Source: Paracoccus xiamenensis | GTDB taxonomy: Bacteria > Pseudomonadota > Alphaproteobacteria > Rhodobacterales > Rhodobacteraceae | Direction of reading: 5' to 3' | NCBI RefSeq assembly: GCF_011308835.1 | Contig: NZ_JAAOHY010000001.1 | Coordinates: 62,001 to 126,000 of the forward strand | DNA: 64,000 nt | Shown here: piece by piece, positions 1-8,294 of the stretch | Position numbering within the stretch: position 1 is the stretch's first letter | Layout: every line of letters starts with the position of its first letter | The notes under the pieces: model-generated | Databases searched by the model: none | What the model saw: the letters and a program-made list of their open reading frames with translations, nothing else | What the model was told of the DNA's origin: nothing | Position numbers and translations under genes: made by a program

Positions 1-257
1 GACATCGGCTTGTTGTTTTCCCACCAGATCGAGTCCTCGACCTCGGGGCTGCGGACGACGAATTTGTCCTTGGGAGACCGACCGGTGTGTTTTCCGGTCG
101 AAACCAGAAAAGCGCCGCCCAGACCCAGCTTGCCCTCGCCACGCGATACGGCGTGTTCAATCAGAGCGGGTTCCAGCAGGTTATAGTAAACCGCGCCAAC
201 GCCCTCGATTCCCTGATCTTCCAGTTTGAAATTTGGGTTTACCCGAGGGTGCGACAT
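1..257 (-). CDS. pckA: Phosphoenolpyruvate carboxykinase (ATP), N-terminal part
   Basis: The reverse strand from an ATG at 257 encodes the first 85 residues of an ATP-dependent PEP carboxykinase; the rest lies beyond the window edge. The family motif [14 protein letters not shown] is present at about residues 54-67. The enzyme converts oxaloacetate and ATP to PEP and CO2, the entry step of gluconeogenesis, in the cytoplasm. GGAGAT lies seven bases before the ATG and supports this start. The gene is divergent from hprK, and the space between them holds CceR-like repeats, consistent with carbon-source control. In Rhizobiales the chvI-chvG two-component genes sit between pckA and hprK; they are absent here. 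Confidence 0.93.
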   Translation of the reverse strand, partial: MSHPRVNPNFKLEDQGIEGVGAVYYNLLEPALIEHAVSRGEGKLGLGGAFLVSTGKHTGRSPKDKFVVRSPEVEDSIWWENNKPM

Positions 258-336
258 GGGGAATATCTCCGCTTGGCGAGGACAGGAGCGTCCATATCGG
301 TCCCTATAACATGGAGATTTTGTGAAAACAGAGGCG

Positions 337-378
337 TTAACCGCATGTTAGCGAAATCACTCGCGGTTAGCGCAATCA
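337..378. promoter_or_regulatory. Tandem CceR-like repeats in pckA-hprK divergent promoter
   Basis: Two direct repeats, GTTAGCGAAATCA (347-359) and GTTAGCGCAATCA (366-378), match at 12 of 13 positions and are 19 bases apart, about two helical turns. With the preceding base each resembles the TGTTAGCGCTAACA-type site I recall for the LacI-family regulator CceR of Rhodobacter (11 of 14 positions each). A TTAA-N7-TTAG element (337-351), close to a CtrA site, overlaps the first repeat. The repeats are seen directly; the regulator assignment is inference. Confidence 0.45.
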
Positions 379-434
379 TGGCGTAGGGGACGCTGAGGCG
401 ATAGCCGAATCTAGCTGTGACGAAGGGCCAGAAA

Positions 435-884
435 GTGATTCGAACCGAGACGATTCATGCCAGTGCGGTGGCGCTGGAAGGGCGGGGGGTGCTGATCCTT
501 GGGCCATCGGGATCGGGGAAGTCGTCACTCGCCTTGCAGTTGATCGGTCTGGGTGGTCAGTTGATCGGCGATGACCGGATCGTACTGCATCGCGCCGATG
601 ATGCGATCGTCGCGTCCGCACCGGCCGCCCTTGATGGGCTGATCGAGGCGCGTGGGATCGGGCTGATCCGCGTGCCCTGCGGCCCTGCGCCCCTTCGGCT
701 GGTGGTGGACCTGGGCCGGACCGAGCCGGAACGGCTGCCGCCAATCCGCCACACTAGCCTAATGGATATGCCGCTACCCCTTGTTCTTGGACCGTTAACG
801 GCCCATCTTTCACCGGCGATCTGCCTGTTATTGCGGGGCGGGCGCATCGATCCAGAATCAGATCTGTCACCGGAAACGCGATGA
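435..884 (+). CDS. hprK: HPr kinase/phosphorylase, short alphaproteobacterial form
   Basis: A 149-residue P-loop protein with Walker [10 protein letters not shown] near residue 25 and a downstream GGQLIGDDR segment typical of HprK. Alphaproteobacterial HprK lacks the N-terminal domain of the Firmicutes enzyme, so the short length is normal. It phosphorylates HPr on a serine. I chose GTG 435 because GAAGGG (422-427) lies seven bases upstream; an in-frame GTG at 417 would add six residues but has no visible ribosome site. It overlaps rapZ by four bases and is the first gene of a PTS regulatory operon that also encodes its substrate HPr. Confidence 0.88.
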   Translation: MIRTETIHASAVALEGRGVLILGPSGSGKSSLALQLIGLGGQLIGDDRIVLHRADDAIVASAPAALDGLIEARGIGLIRVPCGPAPLRLVVDLGRTEPERLPPIRHTSLMDMPLPLVLGPLTAHLSPAICLLLRGGRIDPESDLSPETR

Positions 885-1846
885 TTGATATTTCCGCCCA
901 GCACATGACCACGACAGAGGGCGGCACCGAAGATGTGCAGACCAGGGTGGTGCTGGTTACAGGACCGTCGGGGGCAGGGCGCTCCACGGCGATCAACGTG
1001 CTGGAAGACCTCGGCTATGAGGCCATCGACAACCTGCCTTTGTCGCTGGTCCCCCGACTGCTGGACGGACCATCCCGGCCGGCACCGCTGGCCCTTGGGC
1101 TGGACGTGCGCAACCGGGACTTCTCGGCCTCGGCGGTGATCGAACTGATCGACCGGCTGACCCGCAACCCGCGTTATCAGCCCGAAGTACTGTATCTGGA
1201 TTGCGATTCCACGACGCTGGTGCGTCGCTTCAATGAAACCCGCCGCCGTCATCCGATGGCCGAGGCCGGCGCGCCGCTGGATGGAATTCAGGCTGAAAAG
1301 GACCTGCTGGGGCCGATCAAGGGGCGGGCGGATGTTCTGGTCAATACGTCAGAGATGACGCCCCATGACCTGAAGGCCGAACTGGCGCGGTTTTTCGAAA
1401 CCGTCGCGGCCAACCGGCTGACGGTCTCGGTCCAGAGCTTTTCGTATAAGCGTGGGGTTCCGCGTGGGATCGACATGATGTTCGACTGCCGGTTCCTCGA
1501 CAATCCGCATTGGCACGCCGAGCTGCGTGCACAGGACGGCCGCGATGCGGCCGTTCAGCATTTCGTGCAGGCCGATCCGCGCTTCACGGAATTCTTCGAC
1601 CGGGTGCGCGACCTGATTCTTTTCGTGTTGCCGGCGCATCTGTCCGAAGGCAAAACCCATCTTGCAATCGGATTCGGCTGCACCGGCGGACAACATCGTT
1701 CCGTCACATTGACGGAATTGATGTCGCTGGCGCTTGCCGAACACGGCTGGCAGGTGTCTAAACGCCACAGAGAACTCGAACGCCGCGATGCTGACGCGGC
1801 ACATCATACAGTTTCGGCTTCCACGCTTCAGGGAACGCAGATTTGA
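881..1846 (+). CDS. rapZ: RapZ-type nucleotide-binding adaptor protein
   Basis: Encodes 321 residues of the RapZ/YvcJ family, with Walker [11 protein letters not shown] near residue 28 and the conserved C-terminal segment [12 protein letters not shown]. In E. coli RapZ is an RNase E adaptor that controls glucosamine-6-phosphate synthase through GlmZ/GlmY RNAs; alphaproteobacteria keep the gene in the hprK-PTS operon, where its role is less clear. The usual length is about 285-305, so an internal ATG at 905 is a possible alternative start. The ATG at 881 overlaps the hprK stop (ATGA), suggesting translational coupling. Confidence 0.9.
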   Translation: MIDISAQHMTTTEGGTEDVQTRVVLVTGPSGAGRSTAINVLEDLGYEAIDNLPLSLVPRLLDGPSRPAPLALGLDVRNRDFSASAVIELIDRLTRNPRYQPEVLYLDCDSTTLVRRFNETRRRHPMAEAGAPLDGIQAEKDLLGPIKGRADVLVNTSEMTPHDLKAELARFFETVAANRLTVSVQSFSYKRGVPRGIDMMFDCRFLDNPHWHAELRAQDGRDAAVQHFVQADPRFTEFFDRVRDLILFVLPAHLSEGKTHLAIGFGCTGGQHRSVTLTELMSLALAEHGWQVSKRHRELERRDADAAHHTVSASTLQGTQI

Positions 1847-2259
1847 TCGGAATTGTCATCGTTGCACATGGCGGCCTGGCGCGGGAATACCTCGCGGCAA
1901 TGGAACATGTCGTGGGCCCGCAGGCCGGTGTGCGCACCGTTACCATCGAAGATATCCATGACCGCGCTGCCAAAAGTCGCGAGATCTGTATCGCCACCGA
2001 TGAGGTCGATGAAGGCGACGGGGTCGTTGTCGTTACTGACCTGTTCGGCGGATCGCCGTCCAACCTGTCGCTGCCGGCCTGTTCGGCCCGCAATCGGGTG
2101 ATTCTTTACGGTGCCAACCTGCCCATGCTGGTCAAGCTGGCCAAGCTGCGCCACCTGCCGGCCGATCAGGCCGCAGCCATGGCTGCCGAAGCCGGGCGCA
2201 AATACATCGACAGCTATAATGTCTTTGAGGATGTGGCCCCCCGCAGGGTCGCGCAATGA
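1843..2259 (+). CDS. manX: PTS EIIA component, mannose/fructose-type (regulatory)
   Basis: Encodes 138 residues matching a stand-alone EIIA-Man domain. The N-terminal [10 protein letters not shown] segment holds the phospho-accepting histidine (about residue 9), and [12 protein letters not shown] follows. No EIIB, EIIC or EIID permease gene is nearby, so this is most likely a signalling phosphoacceptor rather than part of a sugar transporter. The start is TTG at 1843, overlapping the rapZ stop (TTGA); the gene overlaps ptsH by four bases. The symbol follows common alphaproteobacterial usage. Confidence 0.88.
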   Translation: MIGIVIVAHGGLAREYLAAMEHVVGPQAGVRTVTIEDIHDRAAKSREICIATDEVDEGDGVVVVTDLFGGSPSNLSLPACSARNRVILYGANLPMLVKLAKLRHLPADQAAAMAAEAGRKYIDSYNVFEDVAPRRVAQ

Positions 2260-2534
2260 CCGACGGCACCAGTCGGGTTTTGCCGATCGTCAACGAAAAA
2301 GGCCTGCACGCCCGGGCTTCGGCGAAATTCGTCGAAACGGTTGAACGATTCGATGCCGAGGCGCGGGTGACCCGCGACGGCATGACGGTCTCGGGCGATT
2401 CGATCATGGGTTTGCTGATGTTGGCCGCGGGGCGCGGTTGCGAGATTGCATTGCAGACCTCTGGCCCGCAGGCGGCCGAACTCGCCGATGCGCTGACGGA
2501 CCTGGTCGCTCAGCGATTTGGCGAGGACGCTTGA
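2256..2534 (+). CDS. ptsH: HPr family phosphocarrier protein
   Basis: A 92-residue HPr. His18 in NEKGLHARASAKF is the site phosphorylated by Enzyme I. Ser49 in SGDSIMGLLML is the HprK target. Together with hprK and EIIA this forms the output part of a nitrogen-type or regulatory PTS. Enzyme I is not in the window and must be encoded elsewhere. The ATG overlaps the EIIA stop by four bases; the stop is three bases before the TetR start, so all five genes are probably co-transcribed. Confidence 0.93.
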   Translation: MTDGTSRVLPIVNEKGLHARASAKFVETVERFDAEARVTRDGMTVSGDSIMGLLMLAAGRGCEIALQTSGPQAAELADALTDLVAQRFGEDA

Positions 2535-2537
2535 GTT

Positions 2538-3152
2538 TTGCCTGATCGCCGGCCCTATCATCACGGTAATCTGCGCGAGGCCCTGATCGAGGCGGCCATC
2601 GGCCTGATCGCCGAGAACGGGCCGCGCGGTTTCAGCCTGGCCGAAGCCGCGCGTCGCGCCGGCGTTTCGCCGGCTGCGCCCTACCGCCATTTCAAAGGGC
2701 GCGACGACCTGCTGGAGGAAATCGCACGGCGGGGCTTTGATGAGTTCGCCGACGCCATGAAGGCTGCATGGGATGACGGTCGGCCCAATCCGCTGGCTGC
2801 TTTTGGCCGCATGGGCCAATGCTATCTGGACTTCGCCCGCGAACGTCCCGCCTTCTATGTCGCCATGTTTGAAAGCGACATCACCATGTCCGACAATGTC
2901 GCGTTGTGGGAAGCCTCGGAACGCGGCTTTGGCATGCTTATTCACGCGGCCGAGGAACTGTCCGCGCCCTTGCCCAAGGACCGCAGGCCGCCGGCGCGGA
3001 TGTTCGCCAATCACATCTGGGCGCTGTCTCATGGCGTGGTCGAACTGTTCGCGCGCGGCAAGCCCGGGGTGCGTTCGCCCATCTCGGCCGAAGACATGCT
3101 GAATTCGGGCGTGCTGATCTATTTGCGCGGCCTGGGGCTGATCGGCGACTGA
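2538..3152 (+). CDS. TetR/AcrR family transcriptional regulator
   Basis: A 204-residue TetR-type repressor. The N-terminal helix-turn-helix begins with YHHGNLREALIEAA and contains SLAEAARRAGVSPAAPYRHF; the C-terminal half resembles the TetR WHG ligand-binding domain. The start is TTG at 2538, three bases after the HPr stop, with GAGGAC about ten bases upstream. No ligand can be read from the sequence. A perfect palindrome lies about 80 bases after its stop, directly in front of the DUF2852 gene, and is a candidate operator. Its physical fusion to the PTS operon is unusual and may be only transcriptional. Confidence 0.85.
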   Translation: MPDRRPYHHGNLREALIEAAIGLIAENGPRGFSLAEAARRAGVSPAAPYRHFKGRDDLLEEIARRGFDEFADAMKAAWDDGRPNPLAAFGRMGQCYLDFARERPAFYVAMFESDITMSDNVALWEASERGFGMLIHAAEELSAPLPKDRRPPARMFANHIWALSHGVVELFARGKPGVRSPISAEDMLNSGVLIYLRGLGLIGD

Positions 3153-3232
3153 CCCATTTTCGACCCCGCTGCGGCCATGTCGCATTTTTCCGGATCGGCC
3201 ACTTGATCGGGGCCGCAGCTTCACCACATTGA

Positions 3233-3257
3233 TTAATGTGAATACCATTCACATTAA
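3233..3257. promoter_or_regulatory. Perfect 25-bp palindromic operator before DUF2852 gene
   Basis: Arms TTAATGTGAAT (3233-3243) and ATTCACATTAA (3247-3257) are perfect inverted complements around ACC. The element ends 13 bases before the ATG at 3271, so a bound protein would block transcription or translation of the DUF2852 gene. It contains TGTGA and TCACA half-sites like a CRP box, but with seven rather than six bases between them, which favours a TetR- or MarR-type repressor. The upstream TetR is the obvious candidate (inference). Confidence 0.65.
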
Positions 3258-3270
3258 CATGGAGAGAACG

Positions 3271-3720
3271 ATGGACTATGGTTCGACCACCTATTACCAC
3301 CCGACGAGGCAATGGCAGCCGGGGCTGATGACCCGCGCCAAGCACGCTCTCGGGCGGGGCCGTGACTGGCTGGATGATCGGGGCCGTCCGGCCTGGATTC
3401 TGGCCATGATCGCCGGCTTCATCTTCGTCTGGCCGGTCGGCCTGGCGCTTCTTGTCTATATGATCGGGACCAATCGAATGTTCAGCTGTGCAAATCGCCG
3501 TCAGTCCTCGACCCGCCAATATGGCCGCAGTTCGGGCAATACCGCCTTCGACGCTTACCGCGCCGAGACCCTGAAACGCCTTGAAGACGAGCACGAGGAG
3601 TTCATGGCCTTCCTGACCCGCCTGCGCGAAGCCCGTGACCGGGCCGAGTTCGAGCAATTCATGGCTGACCGCCGTGAAGCGCCTGCGCAGGGCCAGGACA
3701 GCCCGCGCGATCAGGACTGA
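3271..3720 (+). CDS. DUF2852 family membrane protein
   Basis: A 149-residue protein with one clear hydrophobic segment (about residues 45-68, ILAMIAGFIFVWPVGLALLV) and a charged C-terminal half rich in Glu, Arg and Lys that looks helical or coiled-coil. This layout matches DUF2852 proteins of Rhodobacterales, whose function is unknown. I chose ATG 3271 because GGAGAG lies just before it; an upstream in-frame start would run through the palindromic operator. The gene is followed by a bidirectional terminator. No enzymatic motif is visible. Confidence 0.8.
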   Translation: MDYGSTTYYHPTRQWQPGLMTRAKHALGRGRDWLDDRGRPAWILAMIAGFIFVWPVGLALLVYMIGTNRMFSCANRRQSSTRQYGRSSGNTAFDAYRAETLKRLEDEHEEFMAFLTRLREARDRAEFEQFMADRREAPAQGQDSPRDQD

Positions 3721-3733
3721 TCGCAACCAGATG

Positions 3734-3775
3734 AAAAGGGCCGGGGGGCTTGCGCTTCCCGGCCCTTTTGTTTTC
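3734..3775. terminator. Bidirectional intrinsic terminator
   Basis: A 12-bp stem, AAAAGGGCCGGG (3734-3745) with CCCGGCCCTTTT (3758-3769), is followed by further T residues. It separates the DUF2852 gene from the convergent hbd gene. Confidence 0.85.
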
Positions 3776-3784
3776 GCGCCGTTT

Positions 3785-4660
3785 TCAGCGCGTCGGCACC
3801 GGCGTCTCGCCGGAATAATCGTAAAAGCCGCGCCCGGTCTTGCGGCCCAGCCAACCTGCCTCGACATATTTCACCAGCAGCGGGCAGGGGCGGTATTTTG
3901 TATCGGCCAGCCCGTCATGCAGCACGTTCATGATTGCCAGGCAGGTATCCAGCCCGATGAAATCGCCCAGTTCCAGCGGACCCATCGGCCAGTTGGCGCC
4001 CAGCTTCATCGACTGGTCGATGGATTTGACGGAACCCACACCCTCATACAGCGTATAGACCGCCTCGTTGATCATCGGGATCAGGATGCGGTTGACGATA
4101 AAGGCCGGGAAGTCTTCGGCTGTGGCCGAGGTCTTGCCGATCTTTTCGACGACCTCCACCAAGGTCTTGTAGGTTTCTTCGTCGGTGGCGATGCCACGGA
4201 TCAACTCGACCAGTTGCATGACTGGGACCGGGTTCATGAAGTGGAAGCCCATGAACTTGTGCGGCCGGTCGGTGCGGCTGGCCATCCGCGTGATCGAGAT
4301 CGACGAGGTGTTCGAGGTCAGGATCGTTTCCGGCTTCAGGTGCGGCAGAAGCTCGGCGAAGATGGCATTCTTGACGTCTTCCTTCTCGGTCGCGGCCTCG
4401 ATGACGAGATCGCAGGGGCCAAGATCGGTGAGCGTCAGCGTGGTGCTGATGCGTGCGAGGGTGGCATCCCTGTCGGCCGCGGTGATCTTGTCTCCCTTGA
4501 CCTGCCGGTCGAGGTTTTTCGTCACCGTCGCCAGCGCTTTTTTCAGCGCCTCCTCGCTGACATCGGTCAGCAATACGTCATAGCCCGCCAGCGCGAAGAC
4601 ATGGGCAATGCCGTTGCCCATCTGTCCCGCCCCGATCACACCCACCGATTGTATGGTCAT
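3785..4660 (-). CDS. hbdA: 3-hydroxybutyryl-CoA dehydrogenase
   Basis: Encodes 291 residues of the short-chain 3-hydroxyacyl-CoA dehydrogenase family. The N-terminal Rossmann motif is [14 protein letters not shown], and the catalytic-histidine segment is [17 protein letters not shown]. It interconverts 3-hydroxybutyryl-CoA and acetoacetyl-CoA with NAD(P). I placed the start at ATG 4660, which has AGGGGGAA upstream, rather than at a farther in-frame codon. It lies downstream of etfA-etfB on the same strand, a common grouping in Rhodobacteraceae, although a dehydrogenase-like gene and a terminator intervene here. Confidence 0.93.
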   Translation of the reverse strand: MTIQSVGVIGAGQMGNGIAHVFALAGYDVLLTDVSEEALKKALATVTKNLDRQVKGDKITAADRDATLARISTTLTLTDLGPCDLVIEAATEKEDVKNAIFAELLPHLKPETILTSNTSSISITRMASRTDRPHKFMGFHFMNPVPVMQLVELIRGIATDEETYKTLVEVVEKIGKTSATAEDFPAFIVNRILIPMINEAVYTLYEGVGSVKSIDQSMKLGANWPMGPLELGDFIGLDTCLAIMNVLHDGLADTKYRPCPLLVKYVEAGWLGRKTGRGFYDYSGETPVPTR

Positions 4661-4756
4661 GCCGTTCCCCCTGTTGTTCGGCGGACGATAGGGCGGCGGG
4701 CGGCGCGGATCAATGCGGAACACCCCGTCAGAGCGTGACGTCGCGCCAGTAGGACT

Positions 4757-5416
4757 TTAATTCACCAATGCGCCGACTGCCTGCGCTGCGGGCGTGTCGC
4801 CATCGGTCACTTCGATGATGCGCCGGTTCAGCCCCGGCGTGGCGACGATCTCGGCCAGAACGGTGGCGACATTGTCGCGGCTGACCTCGCCATAAGGGAC
4901 CGCCGCGCCCGCGCGCACCTTGCCGGTTCCGGGCTGATCGGTCAGCGTGCCGGGCCGCAGGATCACCCAGTCCAGCCCGCTGTCGGCCAGGTGAACATCG
5001 GCCTTGCGCTTGACCTGCATATACAGCTCGAACCGGTCATTGGGGGCCGGCTGTCCGCGCAGCGCGTCTGGAAAGACCGAGACCAGCAGAAAACGCCGGA
5101 TCCCCGCGCCCTTGGCAGCGCTGACGGCCTTTTCCAACCCGTCGCCATCCACCGCGCGGGTCATTTCCGGTCCGCCCTTGCCACCAGCGCCGGCGCTGAA
5201 AACCACGGTGTCACAGCCGGTCATCAGTGCCGACAACCCAGCCGCGTCCAAACCCAGCAAATCCCCCGTCACCGGGGTAACCCCGCTTGCGCGTTGCGGC
5301 TCCAGCTGTTCGGGTCTGCGGGCCATTGCCGCAACACCCTTGCCGCCTGCCGCGAGAATTGGCCCCAGCCGTCGACCAACACCGCCGGCGCCGCCTATGA
5401 TGAATACTCCCGTCAT
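4757..5416 (-). CDS. NAD(P)-binding atypical SDR protein
   Basis: A 219-residue Rossmann protein of the NAD(P)H-binding/NmrA-like type: IIGGAGGVGRRLG at the N terminus, LLVSVFPD in the middle and a later ILRPGTL segment. Such proteins include flavin reductase-like and YwnB-like enzymes; the substrate cannot be assigned. The start at 5416 begins at MTGVFIIGG; the frame extends upstream, but that part runs through the etfA terminator. It sits between etfA and hbdA, where related genomes often have nothing, so it may be an insertion. Confidence 0.75.
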   Translation of the reverse strand: MTGVFIIGGAGGVGRRLGPILAAGGKGVAAMARRPEQLEPQRASGVTPVTGDLLGLDAAGLSALMTGCDTVVFSAGAGGKGGPEMTRAVDGDGLEKAVSAAKGAGIRRFLLVSVFPDALRGQPAPNDRFELYMQVKRKADVHLADSGLDWVILRPGTLTDQPGTGKVRAGAAVPYGEVSRDNVATVLAEIVATPGLNRRIIEVTDGDTPAAQAVGALVN

Positions 5417-5470
5417 TTTGCCCTCCTCTGCATCGAATTTTGGTGGAACTGCCCGTGAAACCCAAGAAAA

Positions 5471-5496
5471 AACGCCCCGGATAGTTCCGGGGCGTT
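5471..5496 (-). terminator. Intrinsic terminator after etfA
   Basis: Stem AACGCCCCGGA (5471-5481) and TCCGGGGCGTT (5486-5496) around TAGT; on the minus strand it is followed by a run of T. It lies just after the etfA stop. Confidence 0.88.
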
Positions 5497-5526
5497 TCAC
5501 GCTCTCAGCAGGCAATCCGGTAAGGA

Positions 5527-6453
5527 TTACAGCTTTTCAGTCAGTTCCGGGACGATCTGGAACAGGTCGCCGACCAGCCCGTAATCGGCGATCTGGAAGA
5601 TCGGTGCCTCTTCGTCCTTGTTGATGGCGACGATGACCTTGCTGTCCTTCATCCCGGCAAGGTGCTGGATCGCGCCCGAGATGCCGATGGCAACGTAAAG
5701 CTCGGGTGCGACGATCTTGCCGGTCTGGCCGACCTGCCAATCGTTCGGCGCAAAGCCTGAATCGACCGCCGCACGCGACGCGCCAACAGCGGCGCCCAGC
5801 TTGTCGGCCAGCTTCTCGATAATGGCGAAGTTTTCTTCCGAACCCACGCCGCGACCGCCCGAAACGACACGGCCGGCCGAAGTCAGCTCGGGGCGGTCGG
5901 ATTTGGCCACCTCGTCGGCGACCCATTTCGACAGGCCCGGATCTTCCGCAGCGGCCTGATCGGCCACGCTTGCCGAGCCACCCTGGCCAGCAGCATCGAA
6001 GGACGCCGTGCGGATCGTCATCACCTTCTTCGGATCCGAGGATTTCACCGTCTGGATGGCGTTGCCGGCATAGACCGGGCGTTCAAACGTGTCGGCATCG
6101 ACGACCTTCGACACATCCGAGATCACCATCACATCCAGCAGCGCGGCGACCCGCGGCATGATGTTCTTGGCATCGGTGGTGGCCGGTGCGGCGATGTGGT
6201 CGTAATCGCCCGCCAGCGACACCAGCAGCGCCGCGGTCGGCTCGGCCAGACGATGACCATACAGATCATTCTCGGCCACCAGCACCTTCGCGACACCGTC
6301 GATCTTCGCCGCAGCCTCTCCGGCAGCCTTGGCCGCCGATCCGGCGCACAGCACCGTCACATCGCCCAGGGCTTTCAGCGCGTTCACCGCCTTGGCGGTG
6401 GCATCGACGCTCAGCGCGCCATTGGTGACTTCACCCAGCAGCAGAACAGCCAT
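5527..6453 (-). CDS. etfA: Electron transfer flavoprotein, alpha subunit
   Basis: Encodes 308 residues. The C-terminal FAD-binding region shows [33 protein letters not shown] and [19 protein letters not shown], all characteristic of EtfA. With EtfB it carries electrons from acyl-CoA dehydrogenases to ETF-ubiquinone oxidoreductase. The ATG at 6453 overlaps the etfB stop (TGATG), indicating coupling; a GTG one codon earlier is less likely. The isobutyryl-CoA dehydrogenase at 27.4-28.6 kb is a plausible electron donor. Confidence 0.96.
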   Translation of the reverse strand: MAVLLLGEVTNGALSVDATAKAVNALKALGDVTVLCAGSAAKAAGEAAAKIDGVAKVLVAENDLYGHRLAEPTAALLVSLAGDYDHIAAPATTDAKNIMPRVAALLDVMVISDVSKVVDADTFERPVYAGNAIQTVKSSDPKKVMTIRTASFDAAGQGGSASVADQAAAEDPGLSKWVADEVAKSDRPELTSAGRVVSGGRGVGSEENFAIIEKLADKLGAAVGASRAAVDSGFAPNDWQVGQTGKIVAPELYVAIGISGAIQHLAGMKDSKVIVAINKDEEAPIFQIADYGLVGDLFQIVPELTEKL

Positions 6454-7211
6454 CACACAACCCCCGCTTCTTTCAGTTTCGACACCAGCTCATCGACCGA
6501 GCCGACCTTGATCCCGGCCTTGCGGCCCTCGGGTTCTGCCGTCTTCACCACGCTCAGGCGCGGGGTCACGTCGACGCCGTAATCCGCCGCCGTCTTCTCA
6601 TCGAGCGGCTTCTTCTTCGCCTTCATGATGTTCGGCAGCGAGGCATAGCGCGGCTCGTTCAGGCGCAAATCGGCGGTGACGATCGCCGGCAGCTTGACCT
6701 CGATGGTCTGCAACCCGCCATCGACCTCGCGGGTGACCTTGGCGGCCTCGCCCTCGATTTCGACCTTGCTGGCGAAGGTCGCCTGACCCCAGCCCAGCAG
6801 TGCCGCCAGCATCTGGCCCGTCGCGTTCATGTCGTTGTCGATGGCCTGCTTGCCGGCGATGACCAGCTTCGGCTGTTCTTCGTCGATCACCGCCTTCAGG
6901 ATCTTGGCGACCGCCAGCGGCTCGATATCGGTGTGCACATCATCGGCGGCAACGACCAGAATGGCGCGGTCTGCACCCATCGCCAGCGCCGTGCGCAGCG
7001 TTTCCGCCGCCTGCTTGACGCCGATGGACACCACCACGACTTCTTCGGCGACGCCCTTTTCCTTCAGCCGGATCGCCTCTTCCACGGCGATCTCGTCGAA
7101 CGGGTTCATCGACATCTTCACATTGGCAAGATCGACGCCCGAGCCATCGGCCTTCACCTTGGCTTTGACGTTATAGTCGATCACGCGCTTTACTGGCACG
7201 AGAACCTTCAT
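6453..7211 (-). CDS. etfB: Electron transfer flavoprotein, beta subunit
   Basis: Encodes 252 residues beginning [14 protein letters not shown], the standard EtfB N terminus, and containing [20 protein letters not shown] and an AMP-binding GADRAILV region. It forms the ETF heterodimer with the overlapping etfA product. I start at ATG 7211 because GGGGAG lies nine bases upstream; the in-frame GTG two codons earlier is too close to that site. Confidence 0.96.
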   Translation of the reverse strand: MKVLVPVKRVIDYNVKAKVKADGSGVDLANVKMSMNPFDEIAVEEAIRLKEKGVAEEVVVVSIGVKQAAETLRTALAMGADRAILVVAADDVHTDIEPLAVAKILKAVIDEEQPKLVIAGKQAIDNDMNATGQMLAALLGWGQATFASKVEIEGEAAKVTREVDGGLQTIEVKLPAIVTADLRLNEPRYASLPNIMKAKKKPLDEKTAADYGVDVTPRLSVVKTAEPEGRKAGIKVGSVDELVSKLKEAGVV

Positions 7212-7327
7212 CGGCACTCACTCCCCTAATCGTGGCCACTAATTCGCCGCAATTGATAGCGGGCTGATCCGGGCAGGGACAGGGAAAAATCTGATGACGC
7301 TGCGTTGACGCGAACGTAAACAGGTGC

Positions 7328-7900
7328 TTACCGGCTGGCGCCCGGGATCCACAGGATATCGCCGCCGGCATCCAGATTGGCCAGCCGCGCCGCGACGAAC
7401 AGCCAATCCGACAGCCGGTTGAGATAGCGCAGAGCGGCTGGATTCACGGCTTCTGCCGAAGCGAGCGCGGTGGCGCAACGTTCCGCCCGACGCGCCACCG
7501 TCCGCGACAAATGCAGCTGTGCGGCGAGCGCGCTGCCGCCGGGCAGGATGAAGCTGCGCAGCGGTTCCAGCCGGGAATTCATGGCGTCGATCTCTGCCTC
7601 CAGCCGGTCGACCTGGGTCTGGATCATGCGCAGAACGGGATAGGGTAGGGCTTCATCGCCCGCCATGTCGGGTCGTGAGAGGTCCGCGCCGAGGTCAAAC
7701 AGCTCATTCTGGATCAGCGCGACCTGCGCGGCCATATCGCCCTGCGCATGCAGCCGTGCAAGGCCAAGGGTCGCGTTCAGCTCGTCCACGGTGCCGTAGG
7801 CCTCGACCCTTGCGTCATGCTTGGGCACACGGCTGCCGTCGGACAGCGCCGTATCGCCGTCATCGCCGGTCCGGGTATAGATGCGGTTCAGGACCACCAT
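7328..7900 (-). CDS. pduO: Cob(I)alamin adenosyltransferase, PduO type
   Basis: Encodes 190 residues. The N terminus RIYTRTGDDGDTAL and the later VEAYGTVDELNATLG are hallmark ATP-binding motifs of PduO-type adenosyltransferases, and SRTVARRAER lies toward the C terminus. It makes adenosylcobalamin from cob(I)alamin and ATP, the cofactor of methylmalonyl-CoA mutase, which follows propionyl-CoA and valine breakdown. Its start overlaps the stop of the small twin-TM gene (TGATG). It is the type often annotated cobO in this lineage, but is unrelated to CobA/BtuR. Confidence 0.93.
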   Translation of the reverse strand: MVVLNRIYTRTGDDGDTALSDGSRVPKHDARVEAYGTVDELNATLGLARLHAQGDMAAQVALIQNELFDLGADLSRPDMAGDEALPYPVLRMIQTQVDRLEAEIDAMNSRLEPLRSFILPGGSALAAQLHLSRTVARRAERCATALASAEAVNPAALRYLNRLSDWLFVAARLANLDAGGDILWIPGASR

Positions 7901-8100
7901 CAGCTGCCACGCACCCAGAAGAACAGCAGGATCAGCGCGATGGCGATGGCCTGGGCGATGATCCGCCAGCGCATCATCCGGTTGCCGTTCTTGGCGTTGA
8001 AGGCGCCGCCAATGCCAAAGCCGCCGATGCCCACGGCCAGAATGGCCACCACCGCGAACATTGCGATCAGGATCACGATGAAAAAGGGATCTTGGGTCAT
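7900..8100 (-). CDS. Twin transmembrane helix small protein (HIG1-like)
   Basis: A 66-residue protein with two hydrophobic helices (about residues 5-30 and 45-62) separated by GGAFNAKNGNRMMRWR. This matches small HIG1-domain or twin-transmembrane proteins of alphaproteobacteria, whose mitochondrial relatives associate with respiratory complexes. The stop overlaps the adenosyltransferase start, so the two genes are probably coupled; a shared function is not obvious. Confidence 0.8.
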   Translation of the reverse strand: MTQDPFFIVILIAMFAVVAILAVGIGGFGIGGAFNAKNGNRMMRWRIIAQAIAIALILLFFWVRGS

Positions 8101-8294
8101 GTCAGGGCCTTTCCGTCAGCGCGTTACCCTATCCCCGCTGCAGAGGCGGGTCCAGCGAATGTCGGCAAGGTGCCTGCGCAAGCCTTCGCCCATTGCCGCG
8201 AATCATCTGTAGCGCGGCCATGACAATCGCGCTATGCTGACCCTCAGACCCGGATAACCGGGCATTTGGTACAGGCAGTGACGGCGGTATTCCC

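Noticed and set aside
3233..3257. The palindrome as a CRP/FNR site
   Set aside because: The TGTGA and TCACA halves are separated by seven bases instead of six, and the symmetry extends well beyond them; a TetR/MarR-type operator fits better.
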